Source of the DNA: Chitinophagaceae bacterium
GTDB lineage: Bacteria; Bacteroidota; Bacteroidia; Chitinophagales; Chitinophagaceae
DNA length: 64,000 bases
Assembly: GCA_019638595.1 (NCBI GenBank)
Contig: JAHBTJ010000003.1
Location: forward strand, 62,001-126,000
Direction: 5' to 3'
Part shown: piece after piece, positions 17,769 to 26,650 of the stretch
How positions within the stretch are numbered: the stretch's first letter is position 1
How the letters are laid out: every line of letters starts with the position of its first letter
Position numbers and translations under genes: made by a program
The notes under the pieces: generated by a model
The model's input: the letters and a program-made list of their open reading frames with translations, nothing else
Database searches by the model: none
Told to the model about the DNA's origin: nothing

Positions 17769-18641
17769 TTATTTATTAAATAGTGTACGTAAGTATGATA
17801 AATTGTGTTTGTAGCTTTCAATGATGTCTCCCCCTTTGGGTATAGCCCCTTCAATCTGCATCCAGCCATCACCGCGGTATCCTTTTTCATAAATCGCCTC
17901 ACTTACTTTTTTCCAGTCAACACTTCCTTCATCCAGCAGGAAGCCATTTTCTTTCATATGCAGCTCGCACACCATATCCTTGTCCAGCTTTTTAAATTCG
18001 GCTACGGTATCGTGCCCCGCATCGGCGGTATTGCGAAAGTCGTAATATACTTTAAGGTTTTTAGAGCCTACCTTGTTGATTATTTCCATGTGCTCCTTAG
18101 CGTCCAGGTACGATTCTATACCCAATATTACTCCCTGCTTTTCGGCCCGCGGAGTAAGAGAGCGAAGCAGGCGAACGGCAGCGGCTTTCCGCGCGTCGTC
18201 GTTCCGCAAATCGCTGGCGTTAAAAAATGCCAGTAATAATACAGTTACACCCAGGTTTTTGGTAGCGTCTATGGATTCACTCACCCATTGTTCCGTATTG
18301 GGGTCGGAATGAAAGGGGATGCGGTTATATACACCCATTGCAAGGCTGGAAATGGCAATGCCGGTTTCCGCCGATTTTTTCAGATAGGCCTGTTGTAATT
18401 CTTTTTGCCTGATATGAAGCTTGTTCTCTACCGAACCCATATCCACCATAATACCATCGAGCCCGATCGTTTTCGCAACTTCAAAGGCTTCTATATTACT
18501 GTGCTTTCCGATAGACCAATCGCAAGCCCCGATTTTAAAAGAAGAGGCCGGTGTGGCGGCCATTAGCTTTTTGAATGCGCCTGTATGCATTAATGTGGAA
18601 AGCAGCAGCGATTGTTTCAACAGTTTTCTTCTTGTGATCAT
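17769..18641 (-). CDS. Exported sugar isomerase/epimerase (xylose isomerase-like TIM barrel)
   Basis: A 290-residue TIM-barrel protein of the AP endonuclease 2/sugar phosphate isomerase superfamily. The N-terminus MITRRKLLKQSLLLSTLM is a Tat-type signal (twin arginine), so the enzyme is probably periplasmic and acts on free rather than phosphorylated sugars. Metal ligands are visible in the expected order: E in LGIESY, D in VYYDFRN, H in ELHMKE and E in MQIEGA. It is the first gene of a two-gene operon with the PVC-type heme protein, nine bases apart. A role on the oxidised or keto form of the dehydrogenase product is an inference. Confidence 0.85.
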   Translation of the reverse strand: MITRRKLLKQSLLLSTLMHTGAFKKLMAATPASSFKIGACDWSIGKHSNIEAFEVAKTIGLDGIMVDMGSVENKLHIRQKELQQAYLKKSAETGIAISSLAMGVYNRIPFHSDPNTEQWVSESIDATKNLGVTVLLLAFFNASDLRNDDARKAAAVRLLRSLTPRAEKQGVILGIESYLDAKEHMEIINKVGSKNLKVYYDFRNTADAGHDTVAEFKKLDKDMVCELHMKENGFLLDEGSVDWKKVSEAIYEKGYRGDGWMQIEGAIPKGGDIIESYKHNLSYLRTLFNK

Positions 18642-18678
18642 ATCAGGTATTTAAGAAAAATACTAAATATATTGATTT

Positions 18679-18710
18679 TTTGCTTGTTTTGTAAACTTGT
18701 AAAAATTTTG
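18679..18710 (+). promoter_or_regulatory. Candidate promoter of the DUF2130-M90 operon
   Basis: TTTG at 18679-18682, a 20-base spacer, and AAATTTTG at 18703-18710 (one mismatch to TAnnTTTG). The ATG at 18715 is so close that the mRNA would be nearly leaderless. Confidence 0.35.
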
Positions 18711-18714
18711 TGTA

Positions 18715-19992
18715 ATGGCAACAGACATAAAATGTCCCAATTGCGGTCATAAATTCCAGATGGAGGATGCGGTTTCTGAAGAATATAAGCAACAGTTGAG
18801 AGACCAGATGAAGAAGTTTGTGCTGCAAAAAGAGGAGGAAATGCAGAAACGGCAGGAAGAGCTCCTTAAAAAAGAGCAGTTGCTGCAACAGCAGGTGCAA
18901 CAAAAAGAGCTGGAGTTTGCTAAAAAGCTGTCGGATGAAAAAGTGAAGCTGCAGCAATCTGTAGAGGAAAACCTGCGTAAAAATATTAGCGCCGATTTTG
19001 AGAACCAGTTAAAGATGTTGCAGCAATCCAATAAAGACAACGAGGAGAAGCTTAGGGAGGCTCGCGTAAAAGAGCTTGATTTTTTGCGAAGAGAGCAGGA
19101 GCTAAAGAACCGCGAGCAGGAAATGGATATACAGGTGCAGAAAAAGCTGCTGGAAGAACGGGAACGGATATCGGAAGAAGTGAGAAAAATAGAAGAACAG
19201 AAAATAGCGAACAGGGAAACGGAGCATCAGCTTAGAATGAAGGAAATGGAAAAGCAACTGGAGGATCAGAAAAAGCTGATAGACCAGATGAAACGAAAAG
19301 CGGAGCAGGGCTCGATGCAGATGCAGGGAGAAGTGCAGGAACTGCTGCTGGAAGATTTACTGCGGGGCAGCTTTCCGTTTGACCAGGTAACAGAAGTAGG
19401 TAAAGGCGCGAAAGGCGCCGATTGTATACAAACGGTGCGCAACCAGTACGGGCAGGAATGCGGTAAAATTATTTATGAGAGCAAGCGTACGCAAAACTTT
19501 ACGGCCGACTGGATTGAAAAGCTGAAAGTAGATATGCGTGGGCAGGGAGCTGATATTGCGGTTATTGTTACGCAGGCCATGCCCAGGGATATGGATCAGT
19601 TTGGAGAACGCAATGGGGTATGGATCTGTACTTTTTCGGAGGTAAGAGCATTGGCTCATATTTTGCGTGATGGGATCATTAAAGTGTATAACGCCGCCAA
19701 AAGCCAGGAGAATAAAGGGGATAAAATGCATCTTTTATATGATTATTTAACCGGCCGCGAATTTGGGGAACAATGGAAAGCCATACGGGAAGGGTTTTTA
19801 GCTATGAAAACGTCTATTCAAAAAGAGCGCGACGCTATGGAAAAACTATGGAAGGCGAGGGAAAAGAACCTGGAAAAGGTTTTGTTAAACGCGGCTCATA
19901 TCCGGGGATCTATTGAAGGAATTGCAGGCCAGGACACGATTGACCTGAATTTGCTGGAAGACGGGGACGAAGATAATTTATTAGGGGGCTGA
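18715..19992 (+). CDS. DUF2130 domain protein with coiled coil
   Basis: A 425-residue cytoplasmic protein. The N-terminus has half of a zinc ribbon (CPNCGHKF, C7 and C10). Residues about 20-220 are a long, highly charged Glu/Lys/Gln coiled coil. The DUF2130 domain follows: LLLEDLLRGSFPFDQVTEVG, KGADCIQTV, ESKRTQNFTADWIEKLK, and a C-terminal KAREKNLEKVLLNAAH. The family resembles the restriction-endonuclease-like fold of RmuC-type proteins (the GADCIQ and IIYESK-R region), which suggests a DNA-related role, but no function is established. The M90 peptidase gene follows at 35 bases. Confidence 0.88.
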   Translation: MATDIKCPNCGHKFQMEDAVSEEYKQQLRDQMKKFVLQKEEEMQKRQEELLKKEQLLQQQVQQKELEFAKKLSDEKVKLQQSVEENLRKNISADFENQLKMLQQSNKDNEEKLREARVKELDFLRREQELKNREQEMDIQVQKKLLEERERISEEVRKIEEQKIANRETEHQLRMKEMEKQLEDQKKLIDQMKRKAEQGSMQMQGEVQELLLEDLLRGSFPFDQVTEVGKGAKGADCIQTVRNQYGQECGKIIYESKRTQNFTADWIEKLKVDMRGQGADIAVIVTQAMPRDMDQFGERNGVWICTFSEVRALAHILRDGIIKVYNAAKSQENKGDKMHLLYDYLTGREFGEQWKAIREGFLAMKTSIQKERDAMEKLWKAREKNLEKVLLNAAHIRGSIEGIAGQDTIDLNLLEDGDEDNLLGG

Positions 19993-20027
19993 TACGTTAT
20001 ACACTATCCGAAGCACTTTTTTGTGTA

Positions 20028-20885
20028 ATGATAACCTGGATAGTTGTAATCATATTAGTTATTGTATTAATCTGGCATCTTACCCGGCAACGAAGACAAA
20101 CCCTGGTAGATTCTACGGATTATACCGGCCATGATAAAAAAGCCCCGGACGAAGCGCATATTACCTGCCCCCTTGTATACAATGGTAATGACCTTGAGTT
20201 TTCGGATGAAGTGCTGCAAACCGTGCTGACCAGGCACTTTCCTTACTATAATAAGCTGCTGGATATAGACCGCGAAAGATTTATCAGCAGGCTAAAAAAA
20301 TTTATTGATACCAAAATATTCATCATTCACGATAAAAAAGGGTATCGCGAAATGCCTATCCTGATCAGCGCGTCGGCAGTGCAGCTTACTTTCGGGTTAA
20401 AGAAATTCCTGCTGTCTCATTTCAATATCATCCAAATATTTCCCGAGGCGTTTGTAGGGTTAGAGCCTTTTCGCATCCTGATAGGCAATGTAACCGGCAA
20501 TACCATCAATATAGCCTGGAAACAATTCCTGGAAGGATACAAAAACAAATACGACCTGCAGAATGTTGGTTTGCATGAAATGGCGCACGCGTTGTACTAC
20601 CAGAATTTTGAAACGGAACTGAGTGTTGATAAAGATTTCAGGGATTCGTTCCGTAAGTTCAATTCCATTGGCGATAAAATTTATCATGTAGAAAAGATCC
20701 TGACCATCGGGCTTTATTCAGAATATGCTATTAAAGATTTCCAGGAATTTTGGGCGGAAAGCATTGAAATATACTTTAAAAGCCCCGACAGGCTGCAACT
20801 GCATTATCCCGAGCTTTACCAGGCGTTGTGCGATATCCTCAACCAGGATCCGTTGAATTACCCGAACCATTTGTTTCAGCAGTAA
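20028..20885 (+). CDS. MtfA-like zinc peptidase (family M90), membrane-anchored
   Basis: A 285-residue protein with one N-terminal transmembrane helix (residues 2-18) and a cytoplasmic M90 domain. The gluzincin motif is HEMAHAL (H183, E184, H187), with a downstream acidic ligand in the segment QEFWAESIEIYF. E. coli MtfA binds Mlc and has aminopeptidase activity; what the Bacteroidota form does is not known. The preceding DUF2130 gene is 35 bases upstream on the same strand, so co-transcription is likely. Convergent with the M81 gene across a palindrome-rich spacer. Confidence 0.85.
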   Translation: MITWIVVIILVIVLIWHLTRQRRQTLVDSTDYTGHDKKAPDEAHITCPLVYNGNDLEFSDEVLQTVLTRHFPYYNKLLDIDRERFISRLKKFIDTKIFIIHDKKGYREMPILISASAVQLTFGLKKFLLSHFNIIQIFPEAFVGLEPFRILIGNVTGNTINIAWKQFLEGYKNKYDLQNVGLHEMAHALYYQNFETELSVDKDFRDSFRKFNSIGDKIYHVEKILTIGLYSEYAIKDFQEFWAESIEIYFKSPDRLQLHYPELYQALCDILNQDPLNYPNHLFQQ

Positions 20886-20898
20886 TAGTTTTGTTTTA

Positions 20899-20970
20899 CC
20901 GGAGACTGAAGTCTCCGGAGAACATAGGGAGTACGAAGTCGGAGACTTCGTACAGCAGTCCGGAGACTTC
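20899..20970. repeat. Palindromic repeat cluster (cggagacttc family)
   Basis: Two back-to-back inverted repeats: 9-bp arms at 20899-20907 and 20910-20918, and perfect 10-bp arms at 20931-20940 and 20944-20953 with a 3-base loop. A third partial unit, tccggagacttc, lies at 20959-20970. All share the core ggagacttc or its complement. They may work as a bidirectional terminator between the convergent M90 and M81 genes, or represent REP-like mobile palindromes. Confidence 0.7.
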
Positions 20971-21000
20971 ATGCAGCGTAAGCAGCAATGATCATTTTAT

Positions 21001-22602
21001 TTATTCCCCAAGCTCATCTGACGAAGGTATAAACCGTGCCGACAAATCCGGGTCAGTCATTTCTTTATCAAGCGGAAACATAGGTCGTTTAATTCTTTTA
21101 TAAGGCAGCCTTTCCAGGTCCTGGTCTACGCCGCCGGGCGTAAGCGCCAGTAACCAGTCTGCCCGCATATTGTATAGCTCCGGTTCCAGGTAACCGATCT
21201 TTACCACTACAATAGCTGCCTTGCGGGGCTCGAGCTTTAACCGTGTAAAATCAATTTCCTTGTGGTATGGCTTACGCTTTTTAGTAACAATTACCGAAAC
21301 GCTCCCCATTTTAATTACTACTTCTGTCTCTGCGTTTTTATCTCCATGTTCAATAGCGGTAACGGTGCCTGCTATCTTTACCGGGGGCGCATAGCGGGCG
21401 TCAACCACGGCTCCTGCAAAGCCATCTACCTTACCGCCAACACCTGCCGCAACAGCCTGCTGTACCAGTTCCGGCCCGGGAATGGAGGCATAGATCAGCG
21501 TGGGACCATTGGGTGATTTGAACTCGGTGCGTGCCAGTATCTCCCGGAGTGTCCAGGTAACATCGCCTGCACCTCCTGCTGTCGGGTTATCTCCCGAATC
21601 GCTGATGAAAAAAGGGCGCTTATCGCTTGCGACAGCTTTATCAAGGCATTCTTTCAGCGTGCCTGTGGGCGCTACGAACGAAAAGCCTGAACGGGCATCC
21701 CAAAAATGCTGCGCCAGTTGTTCTGCGGTACGCTTCACCGTTAGCTGGTCATCGCCCGTTACCATTACCACGGCATGGTTCCTCGGCTCATCTGCCCACG
21801 CGTAGCCTACCCATATAGCCGCGTCAATAACGCCTGGTTGAGAGGCTGCGGGCGCCACTGCCTTATACAATGTTTTTGCCGGTTCAATCCTGGTGCTTGT
21901 TTTTTCGCCGGGTAATAAAATGGGCACAGGTATCCAGGCTTTATATGCCGGCTTACCCTTGCCGCTTTCAATGCGTTCAATCAATTGACGAACAGAACGC
22001 TCTTTGGTTTCCATAGCATCCTCGTGGGGCGCCATGCGATAGCAGGTGATGAGGTCGGTGTTTGCTGCCAGCCGCTCCGATACATTGCCATGCAGGTCCA
22101 TAGAAGTTGAGATGATCGTTTTAGTACCGGTCACTTGTCTTATACGCGTAATAAGATCTCCCTCCGGGTCATCCAGCCCCACTACGCTCATCGCGCCATG
22201 AATGTCAAAGAACAACCCGTCATAAGGCCCATTTTTTTTAAGAGAATCCAGTATTTTGGTTACAAGCGATTCATAGGCTTCGCGGGTAACGGCGCCGCCG
22301 GGCAACGATTTTCCTGTGAGCGCGGGTATCCATACGGCGCGTTTACGCAATGGAGAATCAACCGCAAGAAAAGGGTAATAGGCCAAAACTTCCGCTCCGT
22401 ATCTTGCATGAAAAGCTTCTTCGTTCGTTAATGCCGGAGAAAAGGTGCTGGATTCAATGCCCAGTCCTGCAATGGCAATACGCGGAGGTTGCTGTTGGTT
22501 GGCAGCAGGTCCGGTACAAGATTGCAATACAACAAAAATACATACGCTTAACAGCGCTGATCTTCTTTTTATAAAGCGGGAAAGGGATTGTATATTCAGC
22601 AT
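21001..22602 (-). CDS. M81 family metallopeptidase (MlrC-like), exported
   Basis: A 533-residue protein related to MlrC, the microcystin linear-peptide hydrolase. Motifs: RIAIAGLGIESSTFSP at the start of the mature part, DGLFFDIHGAMSV (metal-binding Asp/His region), ISTSMDLHGNVS, CYRMAPHEDAMET, and DNPTAGGAGD. The N-terminus is a hydrophobic signal ending near LQSCTG, a probable lipobox, so it is an envelope lipoprotein. ATG 22602 is chosen over a TTG at 22614. The true substrate is unknown; most members are not microcystin enzymes. It stands alone on its transcript. Confidence 0.87.
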   Translation of the reverse strand: MLNIQSLSRFIKRRSALLSVCIFVVLQSCTGPAANQQQPPRIAIAGLGIESSTFSPALTNEEAFHARYGAEVLAYYPFLAVDSPLRKRAVWIPALTGKSLPGGAVTREAYESLVTKILDSLKKNGPYDGLFFDIHGAMSVVGLDDPEGDLITRIRQVTGTKTIISTSMDLHGNVSERLAANTDLITCYRMAPHEDAMETKERSVRQLIERIESGKGKPAYKAWIPVPILLPGEKTSTRIEPAKTLYKAVAPAASQPGVIDAAIWVGYAWADEPRNHAVVMVTGDDQLTVKRTAEQLAQHFWDARSGFSFVAPTGTLKECLDKAVASDKRPFFISDSGDNPTAGGAGDVTWTLREILARTEFKSPNGPTLIYASIPGPELVQQAVAAGVGGKVDGFAGAVVDARYAPPVKIAGTVTAIEHGDKNAETEVVIKMGSVSVIVTKKRKPYHKEIDFTRLKLEPRKAAIVVVKIGYLEPELYNMRADWLLALTPGGVDQDLERLPYKRIKRPMFPLDKEMTDPDLSARFIPSSDELGE

Positions 22603-22920
22603 AAGCGGTAACAATAATAAGGATGAGCAATGGCGACGGAAGCGCGTTACAGGCTAAATTATCACAATCTCGCGATATTTCCGGTAAAGAGGGATACAGA
22701 GACGTATTTACCTTCGTGAGAAGAGTTCTCCTTCGCGTAAAAACAATTAAAGTATAGCGCTCTCGTTGATCCGGTTGAAATGATGAAACCCACGACCGTC
22801 ATTGGCAGCAGTAGTGCAGAAGATGAACATTAGTACTACTGTCATTGGCAGCCGGTGTTTTACGCACACCCGCTTTTTACCCTTGCACGGTAACTCCGCT
22901 ATTGCAATCCCGCCTGCGGT
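22603..22920. other. Intergenic spacer, no gene seen
   Basis: A 318-base spacer between two minus-strand genes. The only structure I see is a 12-base direct repeat, gtcattggcagc, at 22798-22809 and 22841-22852, and a gttgaaatgatgaaaccc stretch near 22775 that resembles a sequence near 41216. It may hold a decayed interspersed repeat. Confidence 0.4.
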
Positions 22921-23427
22921 TTACTTCCCGTAAGCTTCCCTGAACTTTGCAATGTCCAGCTTTTTCATCCGGAACATGGCTTGCGAAACGCGGCTTACTT
23001 TAACCGGGTCAGCATCCTGCAGCATATCTACTACTTCTGTGGGCACTACCTGCCACGATACCCCGAACTTATCCTTCAGCCACCCGCACGCCTGCGCCTT
23101 TGCATCACCTCCTTCGGTCAGCTTGTCCCAGTAATAATCCGTTTCTTCCTGGTTGGCAGTATTAATAATAAACGAAATGGCTTCGCTGAACTGAAAATGC
23201 GGACCACCATTTAATGCCACATATTCCTGTCCTTCAATAATAAATTCAATGGTCATTACGGTTCCTTCCGGCATCTGGTGAAATTCAAAGCCGTCCTTTG
23301 TATAGCGGGTCACCCTTCCGATCCTGGAATTTTTAAAGACGCCCATGTAAAAGTTCACCGCCTCTTCCGCATTCCTGTTGAACCAAAGATTCGTTGTTAT
23401 TTTTTGGTTGGATATTCTTGTACTCAT
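22921..23427 (-). CDS. VOC family protein (PhnB-like)
   Basis: A 168-residue protein of the vicinal-oxygen-chelate fold, of the group once annotated as 3-demethylubiquinone methyltransferase-like. Phrases: KITTNLWFNRNAEEAVNFY, YVALNGGPHFQFSEAISF, YYWDKLTEGG, CGWLKDKFGVSWQVVP. The single module would dimerise to form the metal site; the substrate is unknown. Adjacent ATGs at 23430 and 23427 are both possible; the frame to 23451 uses a non-standard-looking N-terminus. Single gene. Confidence 0.88.
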   Translation of the reverse strand: MSTRISNQKITTNLWFNRNAEEAVNFYMGVFKNSRIGRVTRYTKDGFEFHQMPEGTVMTIEFIIEGQEYVALNGGPHFQFSEAISFIINTANQEETDYYWDKLTEGGDAKAQACGWLKDKFGVSWQVVPTEVVDMLQDADPVKVSRVSQAMFRMKKLDIAKFREAYGK

Positions 23428-23593
23428 CATAAATAAGTTTTTAATGGTCATTAATTATTGAACAACAAAACTAAAAGGTTATTTTGATGGCGGCGATGGG
23501 TATAAATGCCAATAACGGGGGTAAAATGCGACAGAACAGCGGGAAAGGATTCTTTTTAAAACGAACCGGAATACAATACAGGACCGGCCCAAC

Positions 23594-23636
23594 AGGTTGT
23601 TGCTGGTGTTCCTTTTACCAAAACGTTCAACAACCT
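23594..23636 (-). terminator. Hairpin downstream of tiny lipoprotein gene
   Basis: Arms of 9 bp (23594-23602 with 23628-23636) 30 bases downstream of the stop codon of the gene at 23667-23828. It has a long loop and no good U-tract, so termination is uncertain. Confidence 0.3.
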
Positions 23637-23666
23637 TTTGATCAGTCCTGTATGAATGCAATCGTA

Positions 23667-23828
23667 TTATTGTTGCTGCGTTGTGTCTGGCTGCAGGTCG
23701 GTATTTGTATCAACCTGGTTCATGGTAGTGCTGTCGGTTGTTGACGGCTCCGTGGCTGTTGGTTCAGGCGTACTGCAACTAATGGCAATGGCGCTCAATA
23801 CGGCTATTACTGCTACAAACTTTTTCAT
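23667..23828 (-). CDS. Tiny Thr-rich lipoprotein, 53 aa
   Basis: Short reading frame starting ATG at 23828. It encodes MKKFVAVIAVLSAIAISCST as a signal with lipobox A-I-S-C, then a Thr/Pro/Asp/Gln-rich tail (TEPSTTDSTTMNQ, ending DTTQQQ). The mature part would be about 36 residues and disordered. It is of the same type as the gene at 14056-14238: same size class, same acidic Thr/Asp composition, and a shared upstream element at 23869-23885. The conserved upstream sequence supports its being a real gene. Function is unknown. Confidence 0.6.
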   Translation of the reverse strand: MKKFVAVIAVLSAIAISCSTPEPTATEPSTTDSTTMNQVDTNTDLQPDTTQQQ

Positions 23829-23868
23829 ATAATATTAATTTTAAGTGATGAGATATGTGGTATGCATG

Positions 23869-23885
23869 CAAGAATGCTACCATCA
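23869..23885 (-). promoter_or_regulatory. Conserved upstream element of tiny lipoprotein genes, copy 2
   Basis: Minus-strand tgatggtagcattcttg, 41 bases before the ATG at 23828; 15 of 17 bases match the element at 14283-14299. Both are followed by a YAT and later an ACTTAAAA run before the start codon. Confidence 0.45.
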
Positions 23886-24040
23886 TGGATTATTCCTTTA
23901 AAAAGAATGTTAAGGAAGGAGCAAGGGAGTAAAATCCTGCTGTAACAGGGAAGATATTCCCCGCATGGGAAATTCTTTCTTTATGATCTTCCTGGTATTC
24001 ATTTTTGTAAATCCTTCTCCATTTTGTATAATTTTATAAC

Positions 24041-25141
24041 ATGAAATGTTTACTGGCGCTGTGCTGTTTGCTGGTTACCTGTGCGGCTGTTTACGCCCAG
24101 GCATGGCGCGGTAGTGTAGCAGTAAACAGGGTATATGTTCCCGATTCAGCTACATACTCAGCACAGGCATTTGCCGGTTACCTGCAACATAATTACCGTT
24201 CAAAGGAAGAACGCTTAAAGGCTGCATATGCCTGGATTACCGCGAATATCAGGTACGATAAGGACAGCTCCTATTATTATAACTGGGCAGTTGATCCTGA
24301 TACTAAAGTGAATGCCACATTAAGGCGCAGGAAGGGCGTGTGTGAAAATTTCGCGTCCCTGTTCACCGATATTGCTAACCGCCTGGACATACCATCGTAT
24401 ACTGTGCATGGGTATGCGTTGGGCAGTGGTAGCGGAAGGGATGTGGCGCATAGCTGGTGTGCCGTGCAACTGGATCAGGAGTGGTACCTGTGTGATCCTA
24501 CCTGGGACGCAGGCCTGCAGAACGGCTATCAGTATTTTTTGGCCGACCCGCTGATGTTTGCTCAAACCCATGTTCCTTTTGATCCTGTTTGGCAGTTGCT
24601 GGATCACCCCCAGGGTTATACAGGGTCCCACGATAAAAACAACCTGGTGTTTAATTTTCGTGATTCCATCAAAGCGTTCCTGGCAGCCGACAGCCTGCAA
24701 CGGTTCCTTTCGATAGAAAGACGCATGAAGCAGTTGGGAAGAAATAAAGAAATGTTCAGGTTGTGGCAATCGTATAATCGTATGAATATTGCTATAATAG
24801 CAGGAGAAAACGATATGGAGCTTTACAACGGGGCTGTGGATGATCTGAATAAAGCAACAGATGTGCTGAATGAGTATATTCATTTTCGCAATAATGGCTT
24901 CATACCCTATAAAACAGATGGAGATATTGCATTGATGCTGGAACCTGTTGACGCGTATATCGGCGCTGCCAGGAAAAAAATAGGTGGCATAGGTTTGCTG
25001 ACAGAGAATTTTCAATACGATACCGAAGGGTTGAAAAAAAGGCTGGATACACTGGAGCAAAAGTGTAAAGAACAAATACTCTTTCTTAAAAAATACCTGG
25101 TTGCCGGCAATGCCGAGCGGCAACAGATGATGTACAAATAA
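24041..25141 (+). CDS. Secreted transglutaminase-like protein
   Basis: A 366-residue exported protein with a signal peptide ending in VYAQA. The transglutaminase-like cysteine-protease core lies at about residues 55-160. Catalytic triad candidates are C101 in RRKGVCENF, H137 in DVAHSWC and D152 in YLCDPTWD. The N-terminal WITANIRYD matches the family. The C-terminal 200 residues are helical and have no recognised domain. Bacterial members are mostly peptidases or cross-linkers of unknown substrate. Monocistronic, convergent with the di-heme gene. Confidence 0.88.
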   Translation: MKCLLALCCLLVTCAAVYAQAWRGSVAVNRVYVPDSATYSAQAFAGYLQHNYRSKEERLKAAYAWITANIRYDKDSSYYYNWAVDPDTKVNATLRRRKGVCENFASLFTDIANRLDIPSYTVHGYALGSGSGRDVAHSWCAVQLDQEWYLCDPTWDAGLQNGYQYFLADPLMFAQTHVPFDPVWQLLDHPQGYTGSHDKNNLVFNFRDSIKAFLAADSLQRFLSIERRMKQLGRNKEMFRLWQSYNRMNIAIIAGENDMELYNGAVDDLNKATDVLNEYIHFRNNGFIPYKTDGDIALMLEPVDAYIGAARKKIGGIGLLTENFQYDTEGLKKRLDTLEQKCKEQILFLKKYLVAGNAERQQMMYK

Positions 25142-25214
25142 AGCCTTGCCGAACAGCGGGAATGAATGTTATATAGCTTGCTGGCGCCGGCAGATGTACA
25201 GGTTTAAGGCGATA

Positions 25215-26603
25215 TTACAATGACTCCAGGAATTTAACCAGCGCTGAGCGTTCTTCCGCTGTCATGTTTTTTACTTTCTGGCGGGCGCTGTCTGCTTCTC
25301 CTCCATGCCACATAATGGCTTCCAATAAACTTCTCGCCCTGCCATCATGCAAAAAATTATTATGGCCGTTTACTTTTTGTGTTAATCCAATTCCCCATAG
25401 TGGCGCTGTTCTCCACTCGTTGCCGGTGGCAAGAAAATCGGGCCGGCTGTCTGCCAGTTCCTCTCCCATATCGTGTAACAATAAGTCTGTATAGGGGTGG
25501 ATCAGTTGGTTGCTGACCGGTGGAAATGCAACGTTAACGGCAGTACGTATATCGGGGATATGACATTTTCCACAGCCGGCATCTAAAAATAATTGTTTGC
25601 CCTTAAGTACGATGGGATCGGTTGCATTGCGCCTGCCGGGAACGGCCAGTGTCTTTACATAAAACGCTACGCTGTGAAGTATGCTGTCTGTTATTTCAGG
25701 ATCATCCGCAAGCCCATCGTATTGCGGTTGATCAAAGCTGCTTTCCCGTGGGAAAATGGAGGATGTAATGCCTATGTCCTGGTTATAAGCAGCGGCTACC
25801 TGCTGCAGCAAATCAGGTTGATTGGCCTTCCAGCCAAACCTGCCAAGCATGGTTTGTTTTTGTGCGTAATTCCAAACATAATTAGGTCTGCCGCTTATAC
25901 CGTCGCCATCAGCATCCAGTTCATCGGCACGGGATAGTATCTCGCTTTCGGCTACGGCTTCCAGTAAACCCAGTCCAAAAGCCGGCGCTGCTACGCGTGG
26001 CGACAGCATGGCATTGCCCGGGAAGCTGGTATATGTATTGGTAACAGTGTAAGTGGGGAACCTGAGTTTGTAAGTAGTGCCGTCGCCCCATTCAAATGTT
26101 TTTTCTTCGTAGGTAATAGTTACATCCGCCTCCTTTGTTTTACCCAGGTTGGCCCTGTTCTGTAACTGGTCGCCAAAACCCGGAACCGGCAAAGGTTCTC
26201 CAAAAGTGCCGGTGCCGGGCAGGCTGACCCTGAACAACATCAGTACCGTGGTCTCTCCCGCGCCGGGTACTTTTCCGCGCCCATCGCCTATATGGCAGGA
26301 GGCGCATCCAACGCTGTTAAAAATGGGCCCCAGCCCGGGATTTACCGGTGCCGGCGCCGAAACAAATGTGGCATTGAATTGTACATCCCCGATTTCGTGT
26401 ACACGTTCAAGATGTTCGGGCAAAACCGGGAACATATGTCCAAACGCTTTACTGCTCTGGTCAAACACTGTTTGCTGCCCGCCACTGCGCCATTCATCAT
26501 CGGGATTGCTGTACCCTGCATCAAACTTGTTACATGCAACCAGCACAATTATTATAACGGTTACCAGCAGCATGCAAACTTTATAGGTGGCAGGGATCTT
26601 CAT
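25215..26603 (-). CDS. Di-heme oxidoreductase (DUF1111) lipoprotein
   Basis: A 462-residue periplasmic lipoprotein (lipobox V-A-C, C24). Two c-type heme sites are visible: GCASCHIGDG (C100, C103, H104) and GCGKCHIPD (C344, C347, H348). Between them are the family phrases FGLGLLEAVAESEILSRAD, DADGDGISGRPNYVW and LGRFGWKANQPDLLQQVAAAY, and near the end NNFLHDGRARSLLEAIMWHGGE. Such proteins are distant relatives of MauG and di-heme peroxidases and are often found beside imelysins. As the last gene of a four-gene operon, it is likely a redox partner for iron handling. Confidence 0.92.
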   Translation of the reverse strand: MKIPATYKVCMLLVTVIIIVLVACNKFDAGYSNPDDEWRSGGQQTVFDQSSKAFGHMFPVLPEHLERVHEIGDVQFNATFVSAPAPVNPGLGPIFNSVGCASCHIGDGRGKVPGAGETTVLMLFRVSLPGTGTFGEPLPVPGFGDQLQNRANLGKTKEADVTITYEEKTFEWGDGTTYKLRFPTYTVTNTYTSFPGNAMLSPRVAAPAFGLGLLEAVAESEILSRADELDADGDGISGRPNYVWNYAQKQTMLGRFGWKANQPDLLQQVAAAYNQDIGITSSIFPRESSFDQPQYDGLADDPEITDSILHSVAFYVKTLAVPGRRNATDPIVLKGKQLFLDAGCGKCHIPDIRTAVNVAFPPVSNQLIHPYTDLLLHDMGEELADSRPDFLATGNEWRTAPLWGIGLTQKVNGHNNFLHDGRARSLLEAIMWHGGEADSARQKVKNMTAEERSALVKFLESL

Positions 26604-26650
26604 TTAACCGGGATTGATCTTTTAAGGTTGAGGAGCAACTGCAATAATAA

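Noticed and set aside
23479-23661. 60-codon minus-strand frame near the tiny lipoprotein gene
   Set aside because: It overlaps the hairpin and its product is rich in Arg/Tyr/Phe with no recognisable pattern; the lipoprotein frame next to it is better supported.
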